Counted from the stretch's first letter, positions 1 through 7,560 are shown. The stretch is 37,363 nucleotides of DNA from Gammaproteobacteria bacterium (GCA_016200445.1 JACQEQ010000301.1:1-37363); one strand, 5' to 3'. The notes: generated from the sequence alone by a model not told the origin. Made by a program: numbers and translations.

Positions 1-1
1 A

Positions 2-484
2 CGCGGGGTAAAGCAGGACGATGCGGCCGCGCTCAAATGGTACCGCAAGGCGGCAGAACAAGGTCATGCCCGCGCACAATTGAACCTGGGGCGCATGTAT
101 GAAAACGGCAACGGTGTTGTCAAGAACGAGCGTGATGCTTTGCAGTGGTATCAGAAGGCGGCGGATCAAGGCGACGCCGACGCTAAAGCCAATGCGGAGC
201 GCTTGAAACAAGTGGTGCAGCAACAGGCGCAAGCGGAAGCGAAACGGCAATTAACCGCCGTAAAGATTATCGAAGAGTTAAAAGCCACCGAACACGCGGG
301 ACACGAATTCCGCAAGACACTGGCAGTCGGCGACGACACCCACTGCGGCCTGGTGATTGAAGTCAAGACCCCCATCGCCAGGATTCAAACCACGATCGGC
401 GAACTCTGGATGAAGATCGCACAGCTTTATCCAGCGCATACGCTCCCGTGCCGTTTTATCGATCGTGTGTACCAAGAACCATAA
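2..484 (+). CDS. Sel1-like repeat protein (5' partial)
   Basis: The reading frame is open from the first bases of the window, so the true start lies upstream. It encodes Sel1-like (TPR-related) repeats: the pattern A-LKWYRKAAEQGHA-AQ--LG-MYENG is followed by a second copy, DALQWYQKAADQGDADA. Such helical repeats generally act as protein-protein scaffolds, often in envelope or signalling complexes. After the repeats comes a Gln/Ala-rich helical stretch and then about 75 residues of unrecognised sequence containing two cysteines. No partner or function can be inferred because the N-terminus, including any signal peptide, is missing. Confidence 0.85.
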   Translation, partial: RGVKQDDAAALKWYRKAAEQGHARAQLNLGRMYENGNGVVKNERDALQWYQKAADQGDADAKANAERLKQVVQQQAQAEAKRQLTAVKIIEELKATEHAGHEFRKTLAVGDDTHCGLVIEVKTPIARIQTTIGELWMKIAQLYPAHTLPCRFIDRVYQEP

Positions 485-535
485 GCCTGTGCACTACACT
501 GATTGGATGGGTTAGCGAAGTAATCGGCCCGCTAC

Positions 536-676
536 CGCAAATTGCGCCGAAGAAACATGTTGATGGACGGTGTTTATTGACAGGAGCGGGGGCGTCCCGC
601 CCGCAGTTTGCGGCCGGGACGGCCGCGCTCCCATTACGCCGCGCCTCCGCAAATCGTGCCGAAGAAACGCATTGAT
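536..676. repeat. Imperfect palindrome flanked by direct repeats
   Basis: An imperfect palindrome at 583-631 pairs GGAGCG with CGCTCC at its ends and has a stem of about 23 bp with a few mismatches. It is flanked by two similar direct repeats of about 29 bp (about 536-564 and 648-676), both containing GCCGAAGAAAC followed by TTGAT. The palindrome resembles the one inside the methyltransferase gene at 24890-24916. It fits a dispersed REP-like element lodged in intergenic DNA. The rest of 485-776 shows no gene. Confidence 0.6.
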
Positions 677-776
677 TAATCAAGCGCTTCGGTGGTGTTT
701 CTTGAGAGTCGCTCAACACAGTGCTCATCGCAACCCCAAGGCAAAACATGCGAACCGGTTCGTTCGCCACTTCCGT

Positions 777-1495
777 ATGACGCTCTTCTTCACGCTGCTA
801 TTGAGCGTTTACGTCGTCGTGTTCGGCGGTACGCACGTGTATCTGTATCACAAGCTGTACGCGATCTGGCAGCAGCCCGCGTTGTTAATCACGCTGCTCG
901 CGGCACTGGTCATCGCGCCGGTGGTGGTCGGCGTGCTGGCGCATTTCGGCCACGTGCACTGCGTCAAGCTCGTCGCGCAAGTCAGTTATGTGTGGATGGG
1001 ATTCGCTTTTCTGTTTTTTTGCAGTGCGCTGTTGTTCGATATGTATGAACTGCTGCTCGTGCGCGGCAGTGAATATTTCGCCTTCGACGCCGCACGCGGG
1101 TTAATGCCTGCTTCATTGAGCGGCGCGTCACCGACTAGCTCACGCTGGCGGGCGTCGACGATCCCGCCGTGGACGCAGAATACCAACGCAAAGAAACCGC
1201 GCTGCTGCAAAGCCTCGCGCCGGAGCAATTCGTGATCTTGCTCAAACACCAACCGCGCATCAGCGCCGACGCACGCGACCGCGTCGACCTACAACTCTCC
1301 GGCCACATCCATGGCGGACAAATCGCCCCGTTCAATGTGTTCACCTGGCTCTCGTACCACGTCTCGACTGGGCTCACGCCGTTCGGCGAACGCCTGCGTT
1401 TGTACGTGAGTCGTGGCACCGGTGTGTGGGGTCCACCGATCCGATTTTTTGCAGATCCGGAAATCACGTTGATTGAACTGCGAGCGCAGCCGTAA
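777..1495 (+). pseudogene. Metallophosphoesterase, internally deleted
   Basis: The 5' part (ATG at 777) encodes a hydrophobic N-terminus with several membrane segments, as in the membrane-anchored YkuE/YaeI-type metallophosphoesterases. The 3' part, in another frame from about 1139, reads LTLAGVDDP, then LLKHQPR, then LQLSGHIHGGQI, which are typical C-terminal motifs of this family including the metal-binding GHxHGGQ. The first frame runs out at 1235, and the second is preceded by TAG at 1136-1138. The catalytic middle (the DxH, GD and GNH motifs) is absent, so several hundred bases have been lost and the frames no longer join. A functional enzyme is not expected. Confidence 0.8.
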
Positions 1496-1693
1496 GTGCA
1501 CGATGATGCGTGGTGGACGGTGCCAGGTGGTAGTGCGACCATACGAGCGCCAAAAAATATTACGCTTACTGTAAGACCACCAAATGCGGTACGGAAAAGT
1601 AGTTGAGGCGGTTCTTGCTCTACATCCTGTTAAGAGGTGCCAAATTATGAATTATACCCATCAAATCGTTATTTCCAGCTAAGGGGGAATGGA

Positions 1694-2359
1694 ATGGCCA
1701 ACACACATCCATATATTTCAGGGGCGGGGAACATCGCGCAGATGGTGGCGCAACTTCGGAAGTCCTTTCCAACTACGATTAGCTCAGAAACGGTAAAAAG
1801 GCTTGGCATCGCGCCGAACAACGAAAGCTACGTTATCAACATCCTCCAGTTCATCGGTGTAGTTGATTCAGAAGGAAGGAAGACGACCGCGGCGGCAAAA
1901 GTGTTCTCTCACCACAAGGATGATGAGTTTGCAAAGGAGTTTTCGTCGTTGGTGGAGAAGGCGTACTCGTCTTTATTCGAATTACACGGCAGCAGCGCGT
2001 GGCAACTCGACAATGACGAGTTAATTACCTTCTTCCGTCAAAGCGACCAAACCAGCGCGACGATTGGAGGCCGACAGGCCAGCACGTTCAAGATTCTTGC
2101 GGGGCTTTCTGGTCACGGAGACAACCCGGAGCCGAAGCCAAGAAAGGCCGTAAAATCTGCCAAACCAACGAAGTCAGCAAAAACGCTACCAAACAACAAT
2201 GAGGAGAAGGATCAAGAACAACGCGGTAAACAAAAGAAAGAAGAAAAGGGGGCATTCGGCTTAACCGTTCGGGTTGAAATTAATTTGCCCGCTGATGGTA
2301 CTAAAGAGACATATGACAACATCTTTAAAAGCATCAAGGAAAACCTTTTAGGTGGCTAA
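1694..2359 (+). CDS. DUF5343 family protein
   Basis: The N-terminal ~150 residues match the DUF5343 pattern as I remember it: PYISGAGNIAQMVAQLRKS, a helix-turn-helix-like start, then NILQFIGVVDSEGRKT and a tFK-L segment. A Lys/Glu-rich linker follows. The C-terminus (FGLTVRVEINLPADG through YDNIFKSIKENLL) is a small module seen at the ends of several defence-associated proteins. I chose ATG 1694 because a purine-rich AAGGGGGA lies just upstream; an upstream in-frame start at 1637 lacks one. The stop codon lies inside the start of the next gene (8-base overlap), so the two are probably translated together. Biochemical role unknown. Confidence 0.75.
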   Translation: MANTHPYISGAGNIAQMVAQLRKSFPTTISSETVKRLGIAPNNESYVINILQFIGVVDSEGRKTTAAAKVFSHHKDDEFAKEFSSLVEKAYSSLFELHGSSAWQLDNDELITFFRQSDQTSATIGGRQASTFKILAGLSGHGDNPEPKPRKAVKSAKPTKSAKTLPNNNEEKDQEQRGKQKKEEKGAFGLTVRVEINLPADGTKETYDNIFKSIKENLLGG

Positions 2360-2825
2360 CCCGTTCGAACAGTTCGAGCACACCGTAAGGCGCGCTCGAT
2401 CAGTGACTGAAGCGCGATCAGAACCTGCTGGCGGGTCGCACCCGTTCGACGAACGAAATATTCATCCGAGAATTCACGCCACGTCAAAAGTGCTCTTTGA
2501 TGATGGCCACTATGCATTGGCAACATTTGAGGCATACAAGCTAATCGATAAAGAAGTGGCTGCATTGGCTAAGGTCAGCGATTCTGGCGTTAAGTTGATG
2601 ATGAAAGCATTCAATGAACAGTCGCCGCTTATTCGACTGACTGACCTAACATCAACAAGCGAGAGAGACGAACAAGAGGGCTACAAGTTCATTTTCTCCG
2701 GATCGATAATGGCAATTAGAAATCCGAGAGGACACGAGTACGGGGTCAAGGATTCGCCGACAGAATGCTTGGATCACCTGAGTCTCGCATCCATGTTATT
2801 AAGGCGGTTAGAGCGAGTGAAATAG
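2352..2825 (+). CDS. TIGR02391 (Hypoth_Ymh) family protein
   Basis: Residues from about 36 to the end follow the TIGR02391/Ymh pattern: IHPRI--TSKVLFDDGHYALA-FEAYK, then the LMMKAF segment, then FSGSIMAIRNPRGHEYG and a C-terminal LASMLLRRLE. The RNP-x-x-H motif resembles the active-site motif of HEPN-type RNases; that link is my inference, not something established here. Translation starts at GTG 2352, overlapping the end of the DUF5343 gene. Base composition looks AT-richer than the neighbouring housekeeping genes, which suggests transfer. The pair may be a small anti-phage or toxin-antitoxin-like unit, but no function can be assigned from sequence. Confidence 0.75.
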   Translation: MANPFEQFEHTVRRARSVTEARSEPAGGSHPFDERNIHPRIHATSKVLFDDGHYALATFEAYKLIDKEVAALAKVSDSGVKLMMKAFNEQSPLIRLTDLTSTSERDEQEGYKFIFSGSIMAIRNPRGHEYGVKDSPTECLDHLSLASMLLRRLERVK

Positions 2826-2853
2826 GTATCCATATTCCTTTTGAGCAGCTGTC

Positions 2854-2937
2854 GGGGTCAGACACGATTTTATTCAGCATTTAATTGACATCCGGCAATG
2901 TGGAGCAATTAGGAGCAATTAGGGTCAGACACCAATT
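2854..2937. repeat. Remnants of a GGGTCAGACAC repeat
   Basis: GGGGTCAGACACGATTT starts at 2854 and GGGTCAGACACCAATT at 2922, two copies of the same core. Between them a perfect 10-bp tandem repeat (GGAGCAATTA) occupies 2902-2921. Motifs of this kind occur at the ends of single-stranded-DNA (Y1/REP-associated) transposon elements in many genomes; that assignment is from memory. No transposase is present. The repeat abuts the point where the toxin gene remnant begins. Confidence 0.45.
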
Positions 2938-2974
2938 GATGAGACCACTCGACAGGCGAGCACAGATACATCAC

Positions 2975-3097
2975 GTTTGCGGTGTCCGAGGTGGGCGCCT
3001 TTTAGTCGTTTCACACACCGACGCCGGAAACACCGTCAGAATCATCAGCGCTCGCATCGCGAGCAGAGGAGAGCGGAAAATATATGAAGAAGGTTAA
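2975..3097 (+). pseudogene. BrnT-type toxin, 3' remnant
   Basis: The frame ending at 3097 reads GRLLVVSHTDAGNTVRIISA and then ARIASRGERKIYEEG, which is the characteristic C-terminal half of BrnT family ribonuclease toxins (conserved RIISAR and ERxxYEE). The N-terminal half, normally about 45 to 50 residues, is missing and is replaced by sequence continuous with the GGGTCAGACAC repeats. The remnant's stop codon overlaps the start of the next gene, the arrangement expected of a toxin-antitoxin operon. It is unlikely to make an active toxin. The exact left boundary is approximate. Confidence 0.7.
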
Positions 3098-3341
3098 ACG
3101 CACACGGAAAGACGAGCTTCGAGCCGAGTACACGTTGTCCGACTTTCCCACGCCGATGGTGCGTGGCAAGTACGCCAAGCGGCTAAAGGAGTCGTCGAAC
3201 ATTGTTGTGCTTAAACCTGAAGTCGCCAAGATTTTTCCAAACGATGAAGCGGTAAATAATGCCCTGCTGTCGTTAATAGAACTGGCTAAAACCATGACGC
3301 GCCCGACAAAGCGCGCACGCGCGAAGACGCGCGCCGCCTAG
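3084..3341 (+). CDS. Small antitoxin-like protein next to brnT remnant
   Basis: This 85-residue protein has the recurring pattern VRGKYAKRLKESSNIVVLKP, then a short AIFP-like segment and a helical LLSLIELAK. I recognise this as a family of small proteins found beside BrnT-like toxins, so it is probably the antitoxin, or a DNA-binding repressor of the pair. The basic, Lys/Arg-rich C-terminus would suit nucleic-acid binding. An AGGAGAG ribosome-binding site precedes ATG 3084. The start overlaps the end of the truncated toxin gene by 14 bases. It may now be an orphan. The exact family name is uncertain. Confidence 0.7.
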   Translation: MKKVKRTRKDELRAEYTLSDFPTPMVRGKYAKRLKESSNIVVLKPEVAKIFPNDEAVNNALLSLIELAKTMTRPTKRARAKTRAA

Positions 3342-3505
3342 GCTATTTGGGTTGCTATCGGGCCGGACTCGATAACCTGTCTCGCCCGGAAAAATCGAAC
3401 TACTCGCTCTGAACCCGGCACGATATCCCTTCTGATTCACCGGCGCTATGAGCACGTGAATTTCGTGCCGACTCGTCGCGCAACAAGCACAAGGAGAATA
3501 AGCGC

Positions 3506-4039
3506 ATGAACTTCTGCCCCGAATGCGCAAGCGCGCTGCAACTCAAACGCGTTGATGGCGTTGATGGCGTTGACGGCGTTGAACGCAAAGCCTGCGTCGC
3601 GCCGGGATGTGGTTTCGTGCACTGGGATAATCCGGTACCGGTCGTCGCCGCGTTGATTGAGTATCAAGGCAAGATCGTGCTGGCCAGAAACGCGCACTGG
3701 CCGGAGGGTATGTTCTCGCTGGTGACGGGTTATCTGGAACGCAACGAGACTGCAAAACACGCCGTGCTGCGGGAAGTGAAAGAAGAGCTCGGTCTTGACG
3801 GCACGGTGCGGGACTTCCTCGGCTGTTATTCGTTCTTCGAAAAAAATCAGATCCTCCTGGCCCATTGGGTCGTGGCCACGGGTGAGATCACCATCGGAAG
3901 CGAAATTGCCGAGGTCAGACTAGTGTCGCGTGACGAATTGAAACGTTGGCCGTTTGGACCACTTGCGATAACGTCGGCGCTTGTGAAGCATTGGTTGGAG
4001 ACCGCATGCGGTGAAGCAGGCGCGCTCAAAAATCCTTGA
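3506..4039 (+). CDS. Nudix hydrolase with N-terminal zinc ribbon
   Basis: A predicted nucleoside-diphosphate-linked hydrolase, similar in layout to the C-terminal part of NADH pyrophosphatase NudC. Residues 4-35 form a zinc ribbon (C4, C7, C30, C35). The Nudix box GX5EX7REUXEEXGU is complete at residues 75-97 (G75, E81, R89, E90, E93, E94, G96), so catalysis is expected. The substrate cannot be read from sequence; NAD(H), ADP-ribose or similar compounds are possible. ATG 3506 is preceded by AAGGAG. Between the cysteine pairs lies a VDGVDGVDGV stretch encoded by a 9-bp tandem repeat. The stop codon sits within a terminator-like hairpin shared with the convergent rhodanese gene. Confidence 0.9.
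   Translation: MNFCPECASALQLKRVDGVDGVDGVERKACVAPGCGFVHWDNPVPVVAALIEYQGKIVLARNAHWPEGMFSLVTGYLERNETAKHAVLREVKEELGLDGTVRDFLGCYSFFEKNQILLAHWVVATGEITIGSEIAEVRLVSRDELKRWPFGPLAITSALVKHWLETACGEAGALKNP
3551..3582 (+). repeat. In-frame 9-bp minisatellite in Nudix gene
   Basis: The unit GTTGATGGC occurs three times (the third copy has one substitution) plus a partial fourth. It encodes Val-Asp-Gly repeats in the loop of the zinc ribbon between the two cysteine pairs. Because the unit is a multiple of three, copy-number change would alter loop length without shifting the frame. Confidence 0.85.
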
Positions 4040-4045
4040 GCGCGC
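4020..4045. terminator. Hairpin at the end of the Nudix gene
   Basis: A perfect 10-bp inverted repeat, GCGCGCTCAA (4020-4029) and TTGAGCGCGC (4036-4045), has a 6-base loop and spans the Nudix stop codon. It lies between two convergent genes. No strong T-run follows on either strand, so termination may be weak or Rho-assisted. Confidence 0.55.
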
Positions 4046-4076
4046 CCGCAGCGGCTAACCACTTCACCGTCTCAAT

Positions 4077-4418
4077 TCATAGCGCTCCCTTGCCGCTTTC
4101 AAGCGGCAATCCAGCTTGCTTCCAGCCTTGTTTGCCTTCGGTGTATTCGTACACACGATGGTAGCCGAGTTGCCGTAAAGCTTCGGCCGCCACATGGGAG
4201 TTACGGCATTCGGTGTTGGCGCAATACACGACGACGGGCGCGCTTTTGTCGGGAACCAGGCGGCCAGCCGTCGCGGGTACTGCGTCGTGCGGAATGTTAA
4301 TCGCGCCCGGCAAATGTTCGGCTTGGTAATAGTTGCTGGGCAAGGCTTCGATGACGGAATGTTGGGCGCCTGAGGCGATCAGGGCTTGTAGTTCTTCACG
4401 TGAAATCACTTGGCTCAT
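4077..4418 (-). CDS. Rhodanese-like sulfurtransferase
   Basis: A single-domain rhodanese of 113 residues, the usual size of the PspE/GlpE group. It has the domain entry motif (HLPGAINIPHD) and the active-site loop VVVYCANTECRNS, with the probable persulfide-carrying Cys at residue 66. It would transfer sulfane sulfur in the cytoplasm, since no signal peptide is visible. It is divergent from the MarR regulator with two palindromic operators between them, so it is very likely repressed by MarR. A GAGGAGA ribosome-binding site precedes ATG 4418. Confidence 0.9.
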   Translation of the reverse strand: MSQVISREELQALIASGAQHSVIEALPSNYYQAEHLPGAINIPHDAVPATAGRLVPDKSAPVVVYCANTECRNSHVAAEALRQLGYHRVYEYTEGKQGWKQAGLPLESGKGAL

Positions 4419-4441
4419 ATGTTTCTCCTCGATTCGTATTT

Positions 4442-4496
4442 AGTTGCAATTGCAACTTGTTATTAAGTTAACAGGAGTTAGTTGCGTTTGCAACTA
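4442..4496. promoter_or_regulatory. Two palindromic MarR-type operators
   Basis: A perfect 16-bp palindrome, AGTTGCAATTGCAACT (4442-4457), and a second near-palindrome with the same half-sites, TAGTTGCG-TTTGCAACTA (4479-4496), lie in the divergent intergenic region between rhodanese and marR. Their centres are 38 bp apart. Both share TAGTTGC/GCAACTA arms, as expected for a MarR dimer controlling both genes, including itself. Confidence 0.8.
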
Positions 4497-4508
4497 GTGT
4501 CGTTTAGC

Positions 4509-4976
4509 ATGCCGTTTATGGAAAACGTTCCGTCGAAACAAACTGAAGCTGCGTGGGTGCTGTTGCTGCGCGCGCAACAGGTATTGCTCGCGCGGGTCGA
4601 GGCCGCGCTGAAAGAATCCGGATTGCCGCCGTTGTCGTGGTATGACGTGCTGCTGGAGTTGAGCCGCGACGCCGAGTCGGGCCTCCGCCAATATGAAATC
4701 GGCGAACGGGTGCTGCTCAACAAACACAACCTGTCGCGTTTAATCGACCGGCTGGAAAGCGATGGGCTGGTGAAGCGCGAGGCGTGCGACCTTGACGGGC
4801 GCGGCAACGTCGTGAAAATTTCAAAGAAGGGCCTGCAACTTAAACAGCAGATGTGGCCGGTTTACGCACAAGCGATTCAAGAACTCATCGGCGAACCGCT
4901 GACCGTGACACAGGTGCGGTCTCTTGCTTCGATCATGAATACACTGCTTGAACCACATACCGGCAAGTCAGAATAG
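4509..4976 (+). CDS. MarR family transcriptional regulator
   Basis: A winged-helix regulator of about 155 residues with the MarR pattern: N-terminal dimerisation helix, LSWYDVLLELS, recognition helix region LLNKHNLSRLIDRLESDGLV (the canonical N-SRLIDRLE-DGLV) and the wing with DLDGRGNVVKIS. It probably represses itself and the divergent rhodanese through the two palindromes upstream, and may respond to a phenolic or electrophilic ligand, as many MarR proteins do. Tautomerase and VOC genes follow in the same direction and may be cotranscribed. The start could be ATG 4509 or ATG 4518; neither has a strong ribosome-binding site. Confidence 0.9.
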   Translation: MPFMENVPSKQTEAAWVLLLRAQQVLLARVEAALKESGLPPLSWYDVLLELSRDAESGLRQYEIGERVLLNKHNLSRLIDRLESDGLVKREACDLDGRGNVVKISKKGLQLKQQMWPVYAQAIQELIGEPLTVTQVRSLASIMNTLLEPHTGKSE

Positions 4977-5013
4977 AATCTACCCGGTGCCAACACTCAC
5001 AGAGTGAACGACG

Positions 5014-5403
5014 ATGCCCATCACCCGAATCGAAGTAAAACGCAGCTGGCCTGACGAGCAACAACAGCAGTTGATCGACGCCACGCACGCCGCGCTGGTC
5101 GAGGCGCTGAAGGTTCCGGAACACGACAAGCTGATACGCTTTGTCGAGCATCGCCCGGAGCACTTCGTCACGCCGCCGGGAACATCGGACAATTACACGC
5201 TGGTGGAGATTTCCCTGTTCCCGGGGAGGTCGTTGGATGCGAAACGCAAATTGTATCAAAGCATCATTAAACGCTTCGGTGAACTCGGCATTGCACCCAA
5301 CGACATCCGTGTGGTGTTGTACGAGTCGCCAATGGACAATTGGGGTATTCGCGGCGGGGTGCCCGCGTCGGAGGTCGAGCTTGGCTTCAAAGTTAATGTG
5401 TAA
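5014..5403 (+). CDS. Tautomerase family protein
   Basis: The protein begins MPITRIEV, placing Pro directly after the initiator Met, where it becomes the catalytic N-terminal proline of the tautomerase superfamily. At 129 residues, with segments VEISLFPGRSLDAKRKLYQ and the C-terminal NWGIRGG, it fits the longer single-chain tautomerase type rather than the ~60-residue 4-oxalocrotonate tautomerase. It would catalyse keto-enol isomerisation or a related reaction on a small carbonyl or aromatic breakdown product. It lies 37 bp after marR and 20 bp before the VOC gene, suggesting a small MarR-controlled detoxification or catabolic unit. Confidence 0.88.
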   Translation: MPITRIEVKRSWPDEQQQQLIDATHAALVEALKVPEHDKLIRFVEHRPEHFVTPPGTSDNYTLVEISLFPGRSLDAKRKLYQSIIKRFGELGIAPNDIRVVLYESPMDNWGIRGGVPASEVELGFKVNV

Positions 5404-5423
5404 CGACCTGGCGCGTGACGCCC

Positions 5424-5867
5424 ATGCCTGACGTCATTGGTATCGACCACATCTACATTAGCGTTTCGAATCTGGCGCGGGCGGAACAATTCTACGACGT
5501 GGTGATGGCGGTGCTCGGCTTCCGCAAGAATCAATTTCAACTCGACGGCGAGCAACACATTCAATATTACAACCGGCACTTCGGTTATGTGCTGCGACCA
5601 GCGCGTTCTGTGAACGCACACGATCCGTATGCGCCGGGGCTGCATCATTTTTGCTTGCGGGTGGAGAGCGAAGCCGATGTAGCCGCAGCAGCGAAGCTGC
5701 TCACGGAACAAAACATTTCAGTAAGCGAACCCAAGCGCTATCCGGAATATGCACCCGACTATTTCGCGGTGTTCTTGTGCGACCCCGACGGCGTGCGGCT
5801 GGAAATCACCAACTACCGGCAGGAGCGGCGGCAGCGGCACGACGATTGGAATAATATCGCGCCCTGA
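5424..5867 (+). CDS. VOC family (glyoxalase-like) protein
   Basis: A single vicinal-oxygen-chelate domain: IDHIYISVSNLARAEQFYD at the N-terminus, HHFCLRVES in the middle and DPDGVRLEI near the C-terminus. The H, H and E residues in these three blocks are the usual metal ligands of the fold. Members include glyoxalases, extradiol dioxygenases and resistance proteins, and the substrate is not identifiable here. A GTG nine bases upstream is an alternative start. It is the last gene of the marR-tautomerase-VOC run. The following ~290 bases carry no gene but include a promoter-like motif for the CHRD gene. Confidence 0.88.
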   Translation: MPDVIGIDHIYISVSNLARAEQFYDVVMAVLGFRKNQFQLDGEQHIQYYNRHFGYVLRPARSVNAHDPYAPGLHHFCLRVESEADVAAAAKLLTEQNISVSEPKRYPEYAPDYFAVFLCDPDGVRLEITNYRQERRQRHDDWNNIAP

Positions 5868-6045
5868 CACTTTCCTGCTGCGTTAACTCTTCCCCTGATT
5901 CCTCTCGCCGTTATCACGGCTAAACGAAATCTTTCTTTGAATCTAGCCGCAGCGCATGTCGGGTGCTGGCGGCGCTATTTATTGCAGGTAATTGTCTGCT
6001 GTTTGAGCGAGCTTGTTCTCATTGCAAAAAATAATTTCGATCACG

Positions 6046-6076
6046 GGGAATAAACACCCACGTGTAGGCGTTTACC
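6046..6076 (+). promoter_or_regulatory. Putative alternative-sigma promoter, copy A
   Basis: The bipartite motif GGGAATAAAC-N14-GTTTACC occurs 82 bases before the CHRD gene start. A copy with identical spacing (GGGAATAAAC-N14-GTTTGCC) precedes the periplasmic protein gene at 8654. A conserved GGAAT-type -35 element with a G/T-rich -10 element resembles promoters of ECF sigma factors. The sigma factor is not encoded in this window. Confidence 0.5.
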
Positions 6077-6157
6077 ACTTGGTAAGACCGACGAACTATC
6101 AAACGTAGATCATCACACCGGGAGTCACTCGATGTGTAATCACCAAGGAGAGTAACA

Positions 6158-7372
6158 ATGAAAGCAGTTCATCCCTATTTACGCCGTATTCCAACCCGGT
6201 TCATTTCGCTGGCCGTAGTGGGCTTGGCGCTGACCGGCTGTCTGAGTGACAGCAAAGACGATAAGACACCGCCTCCTGATCGGGTGGATGTGCAGACAAC
6301 CCCGACACCCACGCCTATCGCACCCATTTCCCGCGCCGCGATTCTTACTGGCGCGCAAGAACAAGTGCCGGTGGTTACCAACGCGACCGGTTATGCTTCA
6401 GTGGTCGTTGATCCCGCTACACGTGGCATCACCGGCAGCGTCACGTTTACAGGAATGACTGCAACGGTTGCGCACATCCATCCGGGCGTGGCGGGCACGA
6501 GCGGTGCGCCAGTCGTGGCGTTAACTGTCGACAACGCGACCCACAGTGCCACGATCCCCGCTGGGACCGTGCTGACGCAAGCGCAGTACGATGATCTGTT
6601 GGCCGGTAAGTTCTACTTCAATGTGCACAGCTCTACCAACAGCGGCGGTGAAATTCGTGGGCAGATCGGTCGTGTCGTGATGAAGGCAACGTTGACCGGC
6701 GCACAGGAAACGCCGACGGCGGTGACAACCACAGCAACCGGCACCGCGATGGTCGTCGTCGATCCCATAACCCGTGATATCTCAGGTAGTGTTAGCACCA
6801 CCGGCATTGTCGGAACAGCCGCGCATATTCACACCGGTGCTGTTGGAGTGGGTGGTGCCCCCGCAGTGGCGCTGACCGTTGGAACCGACAGTGCAACGGT
6901 GCCAGCAAATACCGTATTGACGCAAACGCAGTACGATAATTTGCTTGCCGGCAAGCTTTACGTAAACGTGCATAGCACGACGAATCCGGGCGGTGAAATC
7001 CGCGGGCAAATCGGGCCGGTTGCGATGGTTGCAACGTTGAGCGGCGCGCAGGAAGTTCCCGCAGTGACAACGACGGCTTCCGGTAAAGCAGTTTTTGCAG
7101 TCGACCCGGTTACGCGTGAGTTGTCGGGTGGCGTCGGCTACACCGGGCTCAGCGCAACTGTGGCCCACATTCACACCGGCGCGGCGGGTGTCAGCGGACC
7201 CCCTGCGGTGACCTTGAGGGTGGATGGCAATACCAGCACTGCCACAGTACCCGCAGGCACCGTTCTGACCCAGGCGCAGTACGATGCTCTGTTGACCGGC
7301 GGGCTTTATGTCAACGTTCATAGTACGACCTTTGGAGCAGGCGAAATTCGCGGGCAGGTGGTCGCCCCTTGA
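6158..7372 (+). CDS. Lipoprotein with three CHRD domains
   Basis: An exported protein of 404 residues. The N-terminus is a lipoprotein signal peptide ending in LALTGC (lipid-attached Cys28), followed by a Thr/Pro-rich linker. Three tandem CHRD (chordin-type) domains follow, at about residues 57-172, 174-288 and 290-403. Each has the pattern LTGAQE-P, VVDP-TR, AHIHTG, AGTVLTQAQYD, LYVNVHS-TN-GGEIRGQ. CHRD domains are found in envelope proteins of bacteria, but their ligand is not established. The repeats are similar enough to suggest internal duplication. AAGGAG precedes ATG 6158. It is probably transcribed from the promoter-like motif at 6046-6076 and is monocistronic. Confidence 0.92.
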   Translation: MKAVHPYLRRIPTRFISLAVVGLALTGCLSDSKDDKTPPPDRVDVQTTPTPTPIAPISRAAILTGAQEQVPVVTNATGYASVVVDPATRGITGSVTFTGMTATVAHIHPGVAGTSGAPVVALTVDNATHSATIPAGTVLTQAQYDDLLAGKFYFNVHSSTNSGGEIRGQIGRVVMKATLTGAQETPTAVTTTATGTAMVVVDPITRDISGSVSTTGIVGTAAHIHTGAVGVGGAPAVALTVGTDSATVPANTVLTQTQYDNLLAGKLYVNVHSTTNPGGEIRGQIGPVAMVATLSGAQEVPAVTTTASGKAVFAVDPVTRELSGGVGYTGLSATVAHIHTGAAGVSGPPAVTLRVDGNTSTATVPAGTVLTQAQYDALLTGGLYVNVHSTTFGAGEIRGQVVAP

Positions 7373-7501
7373 TCGTGCAGTTTGCCAACGTTGAATGAGC
7401 AAGACGAACCGGGTGGGCGGATTGAACGTATCGCTCATCCGGCTATTATTTGGAGTGCCATTAGCATTCGACACTAAAATGACCGGCAATTCTATTTAGC
7501 C

Positions 7502-7560
7502 GGCATTCCAGTAAAGCGGGAAATCCAGGCTTTTGTTGCTGGATGCGCGCCTTCCCAGCC
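7502..7560. repeat. Degenerate dRS3-like repeat in a non-coding gap
   Basis: The stretch contains CATTCCA, AGCGGGAAATCCAGG and GCTGGATGC in the order seen in the dispersed inverted repeats with ATTCCC-N8-GGGAAT cores common in many bacteria; ATCCAG (7523-7528) pairs with CTGGAT (7539-7544). It appears degraded. The rest of 7373-7704 shows no gene. Confidence 0.4.

Noticed and set aside
448..770. Short open frames on both strands over the palindrome region
   Set aside because: They arise from the palindromic repeat and lack ribosome-binding sites and homology.
2854..2937. CRISPR array
   Set aside because: Only two imperfect copies with irregular distance and no cas genes; it fits transposon-end remnants better.
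6782..7489. 235-codon minus-strand frame over the CHRD gene
   Set aside because: Opposite strand of three clear CHRD domains; no signal peptide or domain of its own.
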